Under the pieces are notes generated by a model. The model made no database searches. It was not told the DNA's origin and saw only the letters and a list, made by a program, of their open reading frames with translations. Source: Phyllostachys edulis (Eukaryota; Streptophyta; Magnoliopsida; Poales; Poaceae). From it: a DNA stretch of 64,000 nt. The position numbers and the translations under genes were made by a program. Shown piece by piece: positions 33,301-45,904 of the stretch. Position 1 is the first letter of the stretch. The number at the start of each line of letters is the position of its first letter. The DNA lies in the NCBI GenBank assembly GCA_036346405.1, contig CM070568.1, positions 35,312,820-35,376,819 of the forward strand, in the 5' to 3' direction.

Positions 33301-36300
33301 TTCATTGCTATCTGATCTGCTTATAATTTGATTAGTGTTATTTAACATTTTGTGCTGTAGAATAAGATTGTACAGGGATCTGTTGATGTTGAACTATTCT
33401 TAGAGGCAGCACTTGGTTTATATTGTGGAAAAGTAAACAAACCTGACAGGCTCAAGGTGATCTTCTCTGTATTGCTTAGAGACACGTTATGATGGCATGG
33501 TTTAGCTGTTTATACACATTTCAATTTGGTTAGATTTATTGGCTATCGGCTTTTCTCTAAATATGCGTTCTGCAGGCTCTTTTACTTCTGGCACGTGCCA
33601 TTGAGGCCGATCCAAGCACAGTTATCCTGTGGGTGTTTTATCTTCATATTTACTATCAAAAGGATGAAGGACTTGGGAAAGACGACATGTTTTCCCATGC
33701 GGTACACTATTTTTCAATCTTTTGCCATTTAAATTCACGCCCTGAGCCCCTGATATGAAAAATATCATAATAGAATGCCTGAGCTACAAACGATTTTTAG
33801 TATTTCTTTCGGTTAGCTTGCATGTTTTATTCTACTGCGTGGGATTCGCCTTACAGATGCAATACTAAGTTTGTGCTTCATTTGATACAATTTGTTTGCT
33901 CCATATTTAGCTCAAGCCATTTATAATAGGTTGTTTGAGGCCTTGCATGTGATAATATACTTCAACTGCAGTATTGTAATTGATGGAGTCTGAGCAATGA
34001 AATGCCATTTCCAGTAGGTATTCACTTTGTTGTTAGTTTATGAGAAATAGCTAGATGTCATCGAGGGCAAGTTCTTTTGTTGTCCAGACTAAAATATTGG
34101 TACGGTAGTGTCATGTGGGGACTACATTACTCACACCGCAAGAAGGAGACACCTGGCGGCCAGCAATCAGCATTGCCGCCAGCTGTTTCGGTTTAGGAAC
34201 TAGATTTTAATTGATGTTTCCTTTTATGACTCTTTCTTTAAATCAGGATTTCCTTAGAGATTAGTTTCTATATTCAGTTTGCTTGTTAGCCAAGTTTTGT
34301 TAGGACCTTTCTCTATTTAAAGAGAAGAGGTGTTTTGCTTTGAGATTAAGAAAATTCAGAAAACCAATCTAGCTTTCTCTCTCTCTCTGTGTTCGGCATC
34401 TCTCCTGGCCTTTGCCGCGTGGCAGCCGTACCCACTGCTCCTCCGCCACGCCGCCGAGGTCCAGGACCACGCCCGAATACTCAACACGACTACCCCCTTC
34501 GATCCAATCCATCCACAAATATCCCCGTTTGTGACAGGTAGATTAGGCATGATGTCCATATTTAGTCTGCATCCAATCTATGTATGTTTGCTTCAGTTTT
34601 GTATCATTTGATTCCTAATGTTATGTGAGTTTTAAATAAATCTTATACTTTGTTTTCCTTTTAGGTGCAACACAATGTTTACTCCTATGAACTATGGCTT
34701 ATGTATATTAACAGTAGGTTGCGCTTTGATGACCGATTGGATGCTTATAACGATGCTTTGAGCATGCTCTGCCAAATGACAGCTGACACTGACAACGAAT
34801 TGAAAGATAGAAGTGCTTTCATCCTAGATATCTTCTTACAGATGATTTACTTCCTGTGCATGTCTGGAAATGTAGAGAAGGCAATTTCTAGGATTTTTAA
34901 GATTCTGCCTACTGCAACTCCCGACTATTCTGGTGACAAGTTGCTCGATGATGTCATTACTTGCTTGATCATGTCTGACAGATGCATATTTTGGATTTCC
35001 TGCCTATATGTCTCAATTTACAGGAAGCTTCCCGAGGAAATTACTGATAAGCTAGAGTTGCAGAAAGATTTACCTCGTGTGTTAGTATGGCCTCCTATTG
35101 AACTTAGGGTAGATAACAGATGTCAGGTTATAGAACTATTGAAATATGCCGCTGATAAGATGGCTGTAGATATTAATGAGACAGTTAAAAATGGGGATCC
35201 GTCTTACCTGAGATTGTCACAATTCCTTGCTGTTAGCCACATTAGTTGTCTAGCTGTTCTTGAAGGCTTCCAATCTTCTGTTGATATGCTGTTGAAGTAT
35301 ATAAAGGAGTACCCAATGTGTCCTCAGATTCTTCTTATGTCAGCTCGGTTAGATAGAAAGTATGGTACATGTCCTGGTCTGAAAGGGTTTGATGAGTTGC
35401 TCTTGGATTGGCCTAAAGAGGTGCAAGGAATTCAATATCTGTGGAATCAATATGCTGAGCATGCTTTGGTAGATAGTATCGAGTCAGCTGAGAAGGTGCT
35501 GACTCACTGGTTTGAAGAACACGGAAAAGATGGTGATCTCCAAAGCAGTGCTGCTGTTGGTATGGTAGAAGTCAACAATGAAGAGTCTGAACAACCATCA
35601 CTTGCTTCTACCCAAGAAGTTGGTTCTGGTCCATCTATGTCAGAAGATCAGGTCTATTGGTTGTTAAACCTCTCACTGTACCGGATGCTAGAGAACAACC
35701 TACAGGAAACACAAGTTACTGTGGACAAAGCATTGAAGTTGGCCCAGGGTGAGAGCTATGAACACTGTTTAAGGGAACATGCTGCAATTCACACACTGGA
35801 GAGACCATCATCTTCTACAGACACTCAAACTCGAGCTACCTTCAGTCTTATCAGTGGTTATCTTGCAGACCATCGGAATTTGCCCATGAGGGAACTGCTG
35901 TCGCGAAGGTTTATCCAGGATGTTAAGAAGCATAGGCTTAGGCAGTTGATAGATGACACTATAGGTCCAGCTTCTGCAGATTCTTCACTGGTAAACTCTG
36001 TCCTTGAAGTGTGCTATGGCCCGTCTCTACTTCCAGGAAAAATAGGCGAAGCAAAATACTTGGTTGATTTTGTCGAATCAGTGATGGAGGTTCTTCCTGC
36101 AAACTACCGCCTAGCCCTGGCAGTTGGAAGATTCGTGGTTAAGCATTACACGGGTGCCGACCCTACCTCCATGGGCACCAGGTTCTGGGCAAGCTCTGTC
36201 CTGATCAACGCCATTTTCTGTGCTGTACCCGTCGCACCAGAATCAGTATGGCTAGAAGGTGCTAATCTCCTGGAGAAACTGCAGGCAGCGGAGATGGTGA

Positions 36301-36455
36301 AGCGGTTCCATCAGCAGGCAACATCAGTGTACCCCTTCTCCTTCAAGTTGTGGCACGCGTACCTGAACGCCTGCAAGGCCAGCGGAAGCAACACGGAGAG
36401 CATCGCAGAAGCCGCGAGGCAGCGAGGCATCGAGCTGAATCTAACACCTCCCTAG
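27400..36455 (+). CDS. ZFC3H1-type zinc-finger and HAT-repeat protein, nuclear RNA surveillance
   Basis: Exons: 27400-27542 (start uncertain), 28339-28429, 28577-29748, 30636-31500, 32022-32522, 32647-32927, 33361-33456, 33576-33701 and 34665-36455; phases agree from exon 2 on and give about 1,640 residues plus exon 1. Exon 1 ends in LAARVRDEGEFSSGADDDE, the acidic start typical of the family. Exons 3-4 give a long polar disordered region, then a coiled coil (LLEMEELQDRELEDAQEH onward). Exon 5 carries the putative zinc finger FWPFCMFELRGKC...C..QWQH (C-x7-C-x4-C-x3-H), as in ZFC3H1/Red1. Exons 7-9 form helical HAT/TPR-like repeats (LLLLARAIEADPSTVILWVF; ALAVGRFVVKHYTGADP). Established role of the family: linking poly(A) RNA to the exosome helicase MTR4 (PAXT/MTREC). 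One intron holds a solo LTR. The frame of the ATG at 27400 does not match exon 2, so the true N-terminus is open. Confidence 0.88.
34109..34536. mobile_element. Solo LTR (428 bp) in an intron of the ZFC3H1-type gene
   Basis: The insert begins TGTCATGTGGGG and ends CCCGTTTGTGACA (TG...CA), with an exact 5-bp target duplication GGTAG at 34104-34108 and 34537-34541. Internally it has a TATA-like ctctatttaaagag near 34310 and a ctctctctct run near 34378, as in plant LTR promoters. It lies about 130 bp upstream of the acceptor of the last exon. No internal domain remains, so it is a recombination product. Confidence 0.85.
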
Positions 36456-36900
36456 TTTTGCCCCTTTGGTCCGAAGGCGCCGGGATTCGCCAGGTGGAGC
36501 TGTAGTTAGTGTTGTGTTTACCGGAAGTGACGTAGATACATGGAATGGGTGATGATGAGATCGTTTTCTTCGTGTTTAGGCACAGGTTTAGTGACAGACA
36601 GTCGTCGATAGCATACAGCATCAGTTGTACTGATGGCAAAGGATACAGGCATATGGTTTGCATACCACCCCCACACAAAGTGGCAGGTTTTGGGCTAACT
36701 TGAGAATGATGTTGGAGGCAGATTTGTTGATCTGTTTCAGTCCTAATCTTTGTTATCCCTGTTGCAGTGTATGTATTTACATGCATAACTGTTGTTTTTC
36801 AACCATCAACATGAATGAATATGAACGAGAATTTCTCTTCACCGTTGCAGTGTGTTCTTGTTCACAGTTTCAGTGTATTATTATTGCTTTCTCAATCTTA
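36456..36900 (+). other. 3' UTR and downstream region of the ZFC3H1-type gene
   Basis: No further coding is present. Candidate polyadenylation sequences such as 'aatgaatatgaa' near 36815 fit a plant 3' end, but the cleavage site is not visible from sequence alone. Confidence 0.45.
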
Positions 36901-36938
36901 GCCATCGTGTAACGTGCAAACCAAAACGTATTGGTTTT

Positions 36939-37190
36939 AGAGCATGTACAATAGTGTGATTTTAATTGTCTGTAAGCTTTGTTACGTATGACAGGAGATG
37001 ATGTGGATGATAGAGAGGACAAAGAGAATTGAGCTGGCTCTTATATAATAATCGACTATAATACGGAAAACAAAATACATTATACATGAATAAACTATCT
37101 ATAAAGATATATTAAAAATAATTTATTATAGAAACTGTTTTTAATGCTGTCTATAAATGATATAAATAAGTACTATGAATCGAATTTAGT
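36939..37190. mobile_element. Second copy of the AGAGCATGTACAATAG MITE
   Basis: The left end agagcatgtacaatag is the same as the terminus of the MITE at 23787-24073. AT-rich interior with 'ctgtctataaa'. The right end is degraded. Confidence 0.5.
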
Positions 37191-37199
37191 ACCCATATG

Positions 37200-37690
37200 G
37201 AATTCATGGTCCAACTCTTGTCAATTCGACTTTGTTTTTATCTGGGGTGAAGAGGCGCAATGATGATTAAACATCTTGACGAATCCGTACATCAAATCTG
37301 TTTGGAACGTACGAAAAAGTTCAATGCGAAGAGTTCCAACGCACCTTCTCTCTTCTACTCTTCCCTCTTCGCCCTCTTTCTAATCGATTAACATTCAATC
37401 TCAAAGTTCTTACGTTTTTCTTGTGAGACATCCGAATATATCTTTTGAGCAATTTTTGTGGTTTTGTTTTCTGCGGAATTTAACAAGCAGTGATATTTTA
37501 ATCCTGCGTTTCTTTTCTTTTCCCATGTTCCAAAAGGGCCCTAAACACCTAGTACTCAGCTTTTCTGTTCTATTCTTCTCTGCTCTCTTGCAATAACAGC
37601 GCTAGCCTCTCTACTGTATAGGACGACTGCATATGATAATCCTTCATATCAGATATGATGTTTCATTAGTTGTTTCTATGTCGTTTCTAG
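37200..37690. other. Intergenic, nothing recognised
   Basis: No supported coding or RNA gene. Confidence 0.35.
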
Positions 37691-37805
37691 CTTTTGAATC
37701 AGCCAGGAGCTCGGTCCCTCTTAGTCTCTTGGCGTCGCTGTAAATTCTATTCCTTCCTAATAAAATGAGCGAAAGCCTTTTGCGTGTTCTGGAAAAGAAA
37801 AAGAC
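37690..37805 (+). repeat. Possible LINE 3' end
   Basis: 'gtctcttggcgtcgctgtaa' and 'taaaatgagcgaaagccttttgcgtg' followed by 'gaaaagaaaaagac' resemble the 3' tails of plant LINEs, which end in gcaaagcc...gtgtt...aaaaa. There is no coding remnant beside it. Confidence 0.3.
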
Positions 37806-38404
37806 AAGGAAATGATGCTGCACGTGACGACAGAGTTAGTCACTGAACTAGCTCTCTGTTCTTGCATTGCTTATAGCCTCTGGTGTTAGCTCTGATGATG
37901 TTAGTGCTGTCTTACTGAACACTGAGAATGGAAATGTCGCCGCAGATCAGTGCCACAAGTAAAAGCCATGTTAACTTCTGGAAAACAACGACCCGGTGCT
38001 AAATATACTTTAGTTTGCAGATCACCTGGAAGATACTTCTTTTTTTCCATGCATGTTCTTATTATGGTCGATTAATCGGAGGGAGATGTGAAGCTAATGC
38101 GTGGGATGGGCTTAGACGCGTACAGGTTCTCAATCGCCTGGTCATGGCTTATTCCAGATACACATAGGAATCACACATCCTTTTCGATATCTTTTGAAGT
38201 AGTACCTTTATCACAATTCACAACACTTTGCATAGCGTCCTTGCCTGTGAAGTGAAGTAAAACTTGTGAATTAGAGTACAGAAAAAAAGAAGTAACTTCT
38301 GAATTATGCATGACTTGTGACCGACGGTGTGATGCAATGAAGCGAGGACTTGACGTCGTGCTGATTCAGGAGCTTCGGCGACAATGAAGGAAATTGTTAC
38401 TCCC
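37806..38404. other. Intergenic, nothing recognised
   Basis: No supported feature. Confidence 0.35.
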
Positions 38405-38546
38405 TAGTCTGTTTGAGTGACTTTAGCTTTTCCTAAAACACGGTTAAAAAACTATCCTTTTGTTTAGGCTTAGACTATTTTGCTTTTAAGCTTAGACTCT
38501 TTTGCTTTTAAGCTGTAACTGAAGTCTAAACAAACGGGGCCTAAAC
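38405..38546. mobile_element. Small Tourist-like MITE
   Basis: The left part reads gtctgtttgagtgactttag; the right part reads ctgaagtctaaacaaacggg. They form a loose inverted repeat. 'gcttagactnttttgctttt' is directly repeated in the middle. Confidence 0.45.
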
Positions 38547-38639
38547 CTTTATTTTCGCTTCCTTTCCTTCTTTAACGAAAGAATATAAGATCTTCTGCTG
38601 TTTCCTCAAAACCTAACCTGGGGATCCATTGTAAATTCC

Positions 38640-38717
38640 AACATCGGCGTCATGGTGAAGCACTGGAACACCGTCAATGAGCCCAACCAAGAGCCGCTGG
38701 GCGGCTTCCTCCCATAG
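38640..38717 (+). pseudogene. Shard of a GH1 beta-glucosidase exon
   Basis: The frame NIGVMVKHWNTVNEPNQEPL then GGFLP ends at a tag. VKHWxTxNEPN is the strongly conserved GH1 motif whose Glu (in NEP) is the acid/base catalyst, and the following EPxGG is typical of the plant proteins. Only about 25 residues survive, so this is a gene fragment carried in repeat DNA. Confidence 0.6.
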
Positions 38718-38860
38718 CCAGCCATCACAGGCTCATCCGCCCAGTGAGAGCCAAAAGGATAAGAGGCACCACCGAAATATCAAGCACATGAGACCAAAAT
38801 ATCACCATCCCCCCAGTGAGAGCCAAAAGGATAAGGGGCACCATTTGTGACGGAACCAGG
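38718..38860. repeat. 72-bp tandem repeat next to the GH1 shard
   Basis: 'cagtgagagccaaaaggata' with 'agaggcaccaccgaaatatc' and 'aagcacatgagaccaaaata' forms a unit of about 72 bp. One full unit and part of the next lie here, and another copy flanks the hAT element on its far side (43034-43110). Confidence 0.75.
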
Positions 38861-39930
38861 AATTCGAAAGACCCGAGACGAACTTGTACTTTAAAAAATA
38901 CTGAGACACAATATGGTTTAATAGTCAATATAACTAATGATGTCAACAGTGCCGGTCCTGAGTTTTTTTTGACCTAGAACGAAGCTAAAATTTTGGGCCT
39001 TTTTATATAAACATGATAATACTACTAGTACTACCCATTGGTAGTATATATACACACATATATAAAATGTTACTAATAAGCAGTTAACTGAATGCAAAAG
39101 CAATATTCATATGAAATAATTTGTATACATATTAAATTACCTCAAAAATTTCTTCTAACATTCCTTGATGCGAAGTCATCGATGATGGTGTCAATATCAA
39201 TCTCATCCAACAATCGCTTCTCAATGCATAATGTTGTCAATCCATTTAACCTCTCTTGTGACATTGTAGATCTCAAATAGTTCTTGACAATTTTAATTTT
39301 GAGAAGCTTTTTCGGTGATGCCACAATCCAAGCATAGTAAACAAGATGCGATAAGCAATGGAAGTACTAGGATAACAATCACCGTCAGTAACAAACTCAA
39401 AAATCTCCATAGTTGTCATTTCTCTATCTGGCAAAGCGGATTGCGAGCGGAGAATCACGTCGTTTCTTTTCTACTCTACTTAGACCTTAGTACCGTGTCT
39501 TGACGTCATCGTATATACACGGGAGGGCCCATCAATGTCTTTGGGCTCGATCGGCCGCCCCTCCCGCCTCCCCGGTAGGGCACGGATGTCAAATACATTC
39601 AAATTATCAAGATCTAACCGATACAACCAAACAAACATAGATCTAATTGATGCAACCAAACAAACATAGAATACAATATTAAAAACTCATATAAAGTACT
39701 AACAAGGGCTCCTGATGCGTGTGCACATCGATGGATAACATAAGAAATCTAAAATACCGGCACTCTAACAGTTATCTACAACATGTAAACACAACAAAAT
39801 TTATAAGAACTTGAATTCAACGCAAGTGCAATAATAATTTGAAACTCAAGATAGGAAAAGAATTATACCACTAAGTTAAACGAGGTACGCGAGGTAAGTG
39901 GTTTCTACGCTTCTTCATGGCTTGATAGCG

Positions 39931-42379
39931 TTACATAATCTTGTTGTCATCAATTGCCACAAATATCTCTCGCTCAACATAGCATATCATCATGTTATTC
40001 AACCATTCATCATTTATCTTATTTCGTAGGTCTGTCTTTATGATATTCATGGCTGAGAAAACTCTCTCAACTGATACGGTTGCCACAGGTAATATCAGTG
40101 CAAGTGTGATGAGACGATAAACCAATAGGAAGATCAAATGTTGTCTAGTTTCAACCAACATGACAGCAAGCTCAGGAAGGCTACCACAACTCAAAAAATC
40201 AGGACTTCTTGTCATGACAACAATGTATATGTTGAGTTGATCATTCAGCAGATGGCAATTTTGTAGAGAAAAGTCCACAGAGTAAGTATTTGCAAGCTCA
40301 ACTAGCTTCTCATGATCAAAGCTTCTAAATGAATCCCTAGGATCTAGACATGCAATGCATTTCAATAGCTCTATCGAAGTTTCACTAAATCGACTATGCA
40401 TCTCAACTAAAATTTTGTTAAGCACCCCGTTAAAGACCTCTGCATTATAATGATGGAAGCAACTAACCATTTTGCGTGAACGTCTTGAATAACCTCTAGC
40501 TGGAATGTTATCATTCATATTTGGCACTGGAATATCTTTAGCAACACAGAAGGTAGTGACATCATCCAAAAGTGACTCCCATCCATGATCTCTTAAACGT
40601 TGTAGGAGACTTTTGACAGACACAATCATAGTCATTGCACTAACTATGTTCTGATCCTTTTGTTGCAATGCTTGTGATAGATCATTAGTTAAACCAAACA
40701 CCTTAAGCATCAAATGTAAGATAAGAACAAATTCAAAGCATTCCATAGATTATATCAAACCTGATGCTTTGCCTTTGTCGTCGGGACAAGACCCATCATG
40801 AGAAATAGCCACTAGCATATCCAAAACTGAATCCCACATTTGGTAGAGACGGATTAGAGTTGTATGGTGTGAACCCCAACGTGTATCACCAGGTCTTGCT
40901 AAAGTTGTCTCTTGATTTTTGCCTTTTCCTGAAGAAATTTCGCCATTCTCTAGTTTCTCCATGGTCTTGTCATGATGGTTTTGCAATAATGCATCTTTTC
41001 GTCTACAGGAAGCACATGTCATGGTCACAATCATATTGGTATAGCAAAAAAATCACTCACAGCTAGAATGCCTTTTGCAACAGCAACCACCACCAATTGA
41101 AGCTGATGGGCAAAACAATGCACATAAAAAGCATGAGGGTTTTCATCTAGCACAAATTTCTTTAAACCATTTAGTTCTCCACACATGTTTGAGGCTCCAT
41201 CATATCCTTGTCCCCTCAATCTTGACATGGATAAACGATGCCAAACAAATAAGTCATCCAAAGATCTTTTCAATGAGGCGGATGTAGTATCAACAACATG
41301 CTCAACACCAAGCAATCTTTCCAAAACCTTTCTTTGAGTGTTCACAAACCTACAAAAGAAATATGAATTTAGATTTGTATGAGGATAGAGGACTGAATAG
41401 TTTGAAAAAACTAAAACTAAAACATAATATTAACCTCACAATCACAGCTATTTGCTCCTTAACTAACGCATCACGGGACTCATCAACAAGTAGAGAGAAA
41501 TGGCCATCCCAAGCTCGGCAAGGATGACTTGTGTAGTCTCTTGTGCGCAAGCTTTCACAATTTCTTTTTGGATCTTTGGAGAAATCAATTGATGATTCAA
41601 AGGAGCATTATCATTAATCACATCTCCTACATCCTTAACCCTTTCACCATACCAGTTCAATAACTCGCGAAAGTTTCCATTATTGATTGAAGTAGAAGAC
41701 TCATTATGCCCACGAAAAGCAAGAGCTTGCATAAGAAGGAATCTTACAACACCTACAACAGCAGTCAAACGACTTTCATATGCAATCTCTGACTTGTTGC
41801 TGTGAGAAGAAAACGCATAAGACACACTTTGCTTCTGATTTTTTAAATCATCACAATATTTTCTTGCATTGTTGTGAAAGCTGTTTGGTCCACCTACATA
41901 AGTATTGAAATATTCAACTACTCTCTTCCAATTTGTAAAACCCGTCTTCGAGAAGACATCACCCCCAAACTTTTCAGCAATTGCCGGCTTTTTGAAAAGA
42001 AACAATACAAACAATAAGCTGCATCTTTGGCTACACTATACTCCAACCAGTCAAACTGACCATACCACGCTTCTCTAAATGCTCTCGCGTTATTTTTACG
42101 GGGGAAAGCATGACCTCGCGGCTGGCATGGACCTTTCAACAAATACACCCTTCTCACTTCATCTCTAATTTCTGGGGTAGCATATTCTTCAATTTGTTTC
42201 CGTAGGCCCGGATCAGCAACAATGTCGTCTGCATTAAACACATCACTAGCACGAGCTCTCTTTGTGGTTGCGATGCTGGTGTTGTTGGCAATGGCATTAG
42301 ATGTTTCAACTACGTTCGCTTGTACTGGGGAATTGTCATCTACTATTGCGGTTCTAAAATAAGTCTGTATTGATTTCAT
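39931..42379 (-). pseudogene. hAT transposase with DUF4371 and dimerisation domain, broken
   Basis: Minus-strand pieces follow one another. The N-terminus starts MKSIQTYFR with TTF-type zinc-finger features (AWYGQFDWLEYSVAKDAAYC then LYCFF). A DUF4371 region follows with GFTNWKRVVEYFNTYVGGPN and the catalytic-type FSLLVDESRD. Next come LRGQGYDGASNMCGELNGLK and AFYVHCFAHQLQLVVVAVAK, then WGSHHTTLIRLYQMWDSVLD, and finally the hAT dimerisation tail ILPVATVSVERVFSAMNIIK with LRNKINDEWLNNMM. The first segment ends in a stop near 41918. A frame change around 41515 separates the DUF4371 part from the VDESRD part, and 41346-41430 looks like an intron. As read it is not able to make a full enzyme. Confidence 0.8.
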
Positions 42380-42539
42380 TTTGTTATAGAATTCCTACAA
42401 GACAACATTCAAGTGGAGAGTACACTACCCACAAGAACACCATGAAACAAAGCATCTGTCATTTGGTATTTTGGTCTTAGAAGTTAGAAACATGCTCCTC
42501 ACCTCATTTCCTCAGTCTCAGACTCTGAGTCACCTCTCG

Positions 42540-43000
42540 CTGCCTAGCGCTTTGCCTCGGACTGGCGAGGGTCAAGACGGCGAGTAGCCCTGCTTGTGCC
42601 GGCGCCATGACCCTGCACATTGTTAAGCACACACACTGTGTGGCCAGCCTGACCCGACCCCGCCGTTGGCCTTGCTCGATCCGCTAGTCGGCGGTTGCCT
42701 CTCGGACGCTGCCCGACGCCAGAGTCAACCGGAGGAAGGAGCATAGAAGAGAGGAGGAATGGGGATTGGATTTGGGGAAGAAATCAGAAATGGCTAAATT
42801 AGGGTTGTCACCTGAGCTGGCTTGGGCCTTGGGCTTAATGGGCTGCCTGCCTCGGATGCCCACCCGGCCCATGGCCATGGATGCTCTGTGCTCGCGGCAG
42901 CTTGTTGAAGGCTGAAGCCTCATGGAGTCTGGTGATGGCGCCGCCACGCCGGCGGGGGAGGGGGGGTGGTTGTGCTCGCCCAGGAGACCCGGGGCAGCCG
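42540..43000 (-). promoter_or_regulatory. GC-rich leader of the hAT transposase
   Basis: GC-rich block upstream of the minus-strand transposase and inside the right terminus. Frames are low complexity and unsupported. Presumed promoter and 5' UTR. Confidence 0.35.
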
Positions 43001-43033
43001 CCCCGACTTGCCCTAGGGGTGGTTCCGCCACTG

Positions 43034-43110
43034 GACACCACCGAAATATCAAGCACATGAGACCAAAATATCAACATCCCCCAGTGAGAGCCAAAAGGAT
43101 AAGGGGCATG
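43034..43110. repeat. Third copy of the 72-bp repeat, beyond the hAT element
   Basis: Repeats accaccgaaatatcaagcac through agccaaaaggataaggggca as at 38718-38860, and is followed by the same 'ccatagccagccatcacagg' found after the GH1 shard. Confidence 0.75.
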
Positions 43111-43139
43111 CCAGTCAGATGCCACCCCCACTCCACCCC

Positions 43140-45900
43140 ATAGCCAGCCATCACAGGTTCATCCCCCCTGTCACAAACCATTCTTACAGGCCTTTCACAA
43201 ACACAAAGACCACCAACAAAGACACAAGCTCCTCATTCCCTTCCCAGCCGCAAGCACCACCAGCAAGCAAAGCCAACTCACAAGCCACCACAAACCACAA
43301 GCAAGCCAATGCAGCTAGCACGACCAAAACAAGCTCAGCTTCACCATCATCATCGCTTGCAAGCGCCTAAAGGGGAGGAGAAGGGGAGCACAAGGTGAAA
43401 GGGAAGACGACAGAGCGGGGGAGACTAGAACTGGCAACGACCTCTGAGGGCTGAACCAAGCTGAGACGACCAGGATCAACAAGGACCAGAAGCAAGAAAA
43501 GGGGACAGGGAGCCTCAGCACCACCAACCACATTAACCAAGCACTGCCGTTACCCCCAAAACCGGACCAAGCAAGGTAGCTCATCTTTCACCCCCACTTT
43601 CATTTTGTCCCCTAACAGAACCACCCCAATATTGAAATCTAACATATCACAGAGAACTAACAATAGCATTTCATCCAACCAAGGCATCGCAGAGCAAGGG
43701 GGAGAAGCGGGATGGAGAGTAGAATAGTAGTAGTACCTCAGTGCATCAAGCAGATCACCCCATCACCATTCCTCATGAATAATCAAGCATCAACCCACAT
43801 AAAAATGTAAATCAAAATCGTGCACAAAAATTAAATTAGCGAAAAGGAAAGGTAACCAAAATCATGTCCCGGAAGAGCAAAGCCGTAGCCAAGACTCGGC
43901 AGAGAGGCCGAGCACGCGTGAGGAGGCGCCACGAGCGCCAAGGCAGAGCGGGCCGAGGAATGGGTCGGGCGAGGCGTCCGAGGCCGAGCCGAGCCGAGCT
44001 GAGGAGCGCAGGGGTGAGCAAAGAAGTCGAGCCATCATGAAGCAGCGGTCATGCGCCATGCGACAAAGCGAGGGAGAAGGCCGGGCAGCAGTAGGTGCAG
44101 GGACGGACTGAGAGCCGGAGGCGAGTGCAGGAGAGGAGGACATGGACGGGAGCAGCTGGAGGAGGTGGCGCCGTGAGCTCAAGCTCCGGCCGAAGCTCTC
44201 ACCTGGAGAGAAGAAATGAGGAGATGGAAGAAATAGGGGATGGTGAAGAAGAAAGGCACCTGGGTGCATTCGGTAGTGAGGAAAGAGGGGAGAGAGAAGT
44301 GAGATGAGGGAATAAAGAAAGGCAGGAATCAAGAGAAAAGGAGTGGCCTGGGTTGTTTCGGCCAAATAGGGGAAAAAAGTTAGAGAAAAAAGAGATTAGG
44401 AAAATAAGGGTAGAAATTAGTAATTAGATAAAGGATAATTAAGTAATTTCTAGTAAAGATTAGTGGTAGCAGGTGTAGCAGTAAAATGAACACCGGTATT
44501 ATTGCCCGTCGATGGTGAATTTGTTAGACCGAATAGATCTCACGAACCGCGTATAGATAGATAGTTATAAACCAGACCGATAAATAATAAAATAAAATGA
44601 GAAAAAATAAAATAAAAATTATTAATAAAAAGAGAGACCACGTATGTAGCTTACCTGCAAGTTTCAGATGAATCGCCAGAAGTATAGATTTCTTTAAAAA
44701 AACCACGTTAGAACATTTAGCAGTAGACTGATCGATAAAAAAAATAAAAGCGTAGAAAAAGAGGTAAAATAAATCTAATAAAATAATCATTGCGCTAGAT
44801 AAATAATTTGATACATTACCTGCGAGTTTCGGGCGAATCGCCCGAACAACGGATGTATAAACTCTGTACATGTAAATAACAGTAGATAGACCGGTCTAGA
44901 ATAAAAATAGGAAAAGGTGTAAAAATTTAATATGAGACTGTTAAAATAAATTAATTACCAGTATGAACCGCTAAAATAAATAGATAGCCTGATGTGTTAG
45001 AAATAATTTAATTAGGTTAAAATAATTAAATGAATTTACCCCGAGTCTATTTTAGAGAAGTAAATAATTACGTACGCACTTAAATAAAATCGATTAGGCA
45101 TATCTGCATGAATAAAATAATCTTAGTTGCATGCGAATGCGAGTAGTATTTTATTTTTGTACAATAAAAAGTGAGTTTCGGCATCCTCGATCCTAGAGCC
45201 ACTAGACTGTAGAACCACAACAGTTGGGGAGTGCTAACATATCAGGGATCCGCAAAATATTATTAAATTAAAATCTGCTAACTAACTGACCCATATACTT
45301 ATACTAGCACCAAAAGCAACTAAGTATTTATCTACGTATTATGTGTGTCTACCGTATAATTGCAGAGGCCGATCCGACGCAGGTAGGAGTCGTCGATCTG
45401 GAGTACCTTGACGCCGCTTTTACTACAACAACGAAGGCAAGCTTACTTTTGAGCATAAAGATAGTTATTAAATGTATATCATATATTGTTGTATCATATA
45501 TGTATTGCATCAAAAACTATGACTCAAAACCAAATCGGTTAAAGAAGGAAAGATAAGAAGGTAAAAGCCTTACAACTGGAGGAGAGCTGTTGTACTGGAA
45601 GAGGGTTAATAAGGTTGGTAAAAGGAACCCTAGGCAAGGAAGAGGAGCGGCAAGAGGCGGGATCCTTTTACATATGGCTATAATATAAGGACAAACAAAA
45701 CTCTTACTTGGATAAAGGGCCGTATTTAAGTGCCAACTATTTTTCCATTTTGGCGTGCAGAAAAGGTTACCTTGCTACGTAATTATGTACCCCACAACGG
45801 GTAGGATAGTAAGCACACAGTGGAGTGTTGTAAACTGGAAGAGAGCCGACCCAACCAACATTTCTGGAACTCGGTGGAGGTAAGCCACCGACGAAAAGTA
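43140..45900. other. Non-coding repeat DNA
   Basis: Begins CA-rich (caccaac, acaaagc), is purine-rich at 43870-44330 and strongly AT-rich after 44380. 'ttacctgcragtttcrg' with 'gaatcgcc' is repeated at about 44653 and 44818, a local duplication. Long frames on either strand are low complexity and no domain was found. It is most likely the 5' body of the element whose 3' module is at 45905-46680. Confidence 0.4.
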
Positions 45901-45904
45901 ATGG

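Larger units (their letters stand above)
38947..43033 (-). mobile_element. hAT transposon (DUF4371/ZMYM-like type), decayed
   Basis: The ends are cagtgccggtcc on the left and, on the complementary strand at the right, cagtggcggaacc, sharing CAGTGnCGG. That start and the 4.1-kb length are as in plant hAT elements with a TTF-type zinc finger and DUF4371. The transposase runs on the minus strand (39931-42379) behind a GC-rich leader at 42540-43000. An 8-bp target duplication was looked for but the flanks (gatgtcaa versus gacaccac) do not match, so either the ends have been altered or the limits are slightly off. Confidence 0.7.

Noticed and set aside
38859..38946. TGTGACGGAACCAGGAATTC as the start of another TGTGAC-type element
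   Set aside because: The sequence resembles such a terminus, but no matching other end or duplication was found.
43862..44365. 167-residue minus-strand frame starting MAETTQATPF
   Set aside because: Ser/Leu/Pro-rich shadow of a purine-rich plus strand. No homology pattern, inside repeat DNA.
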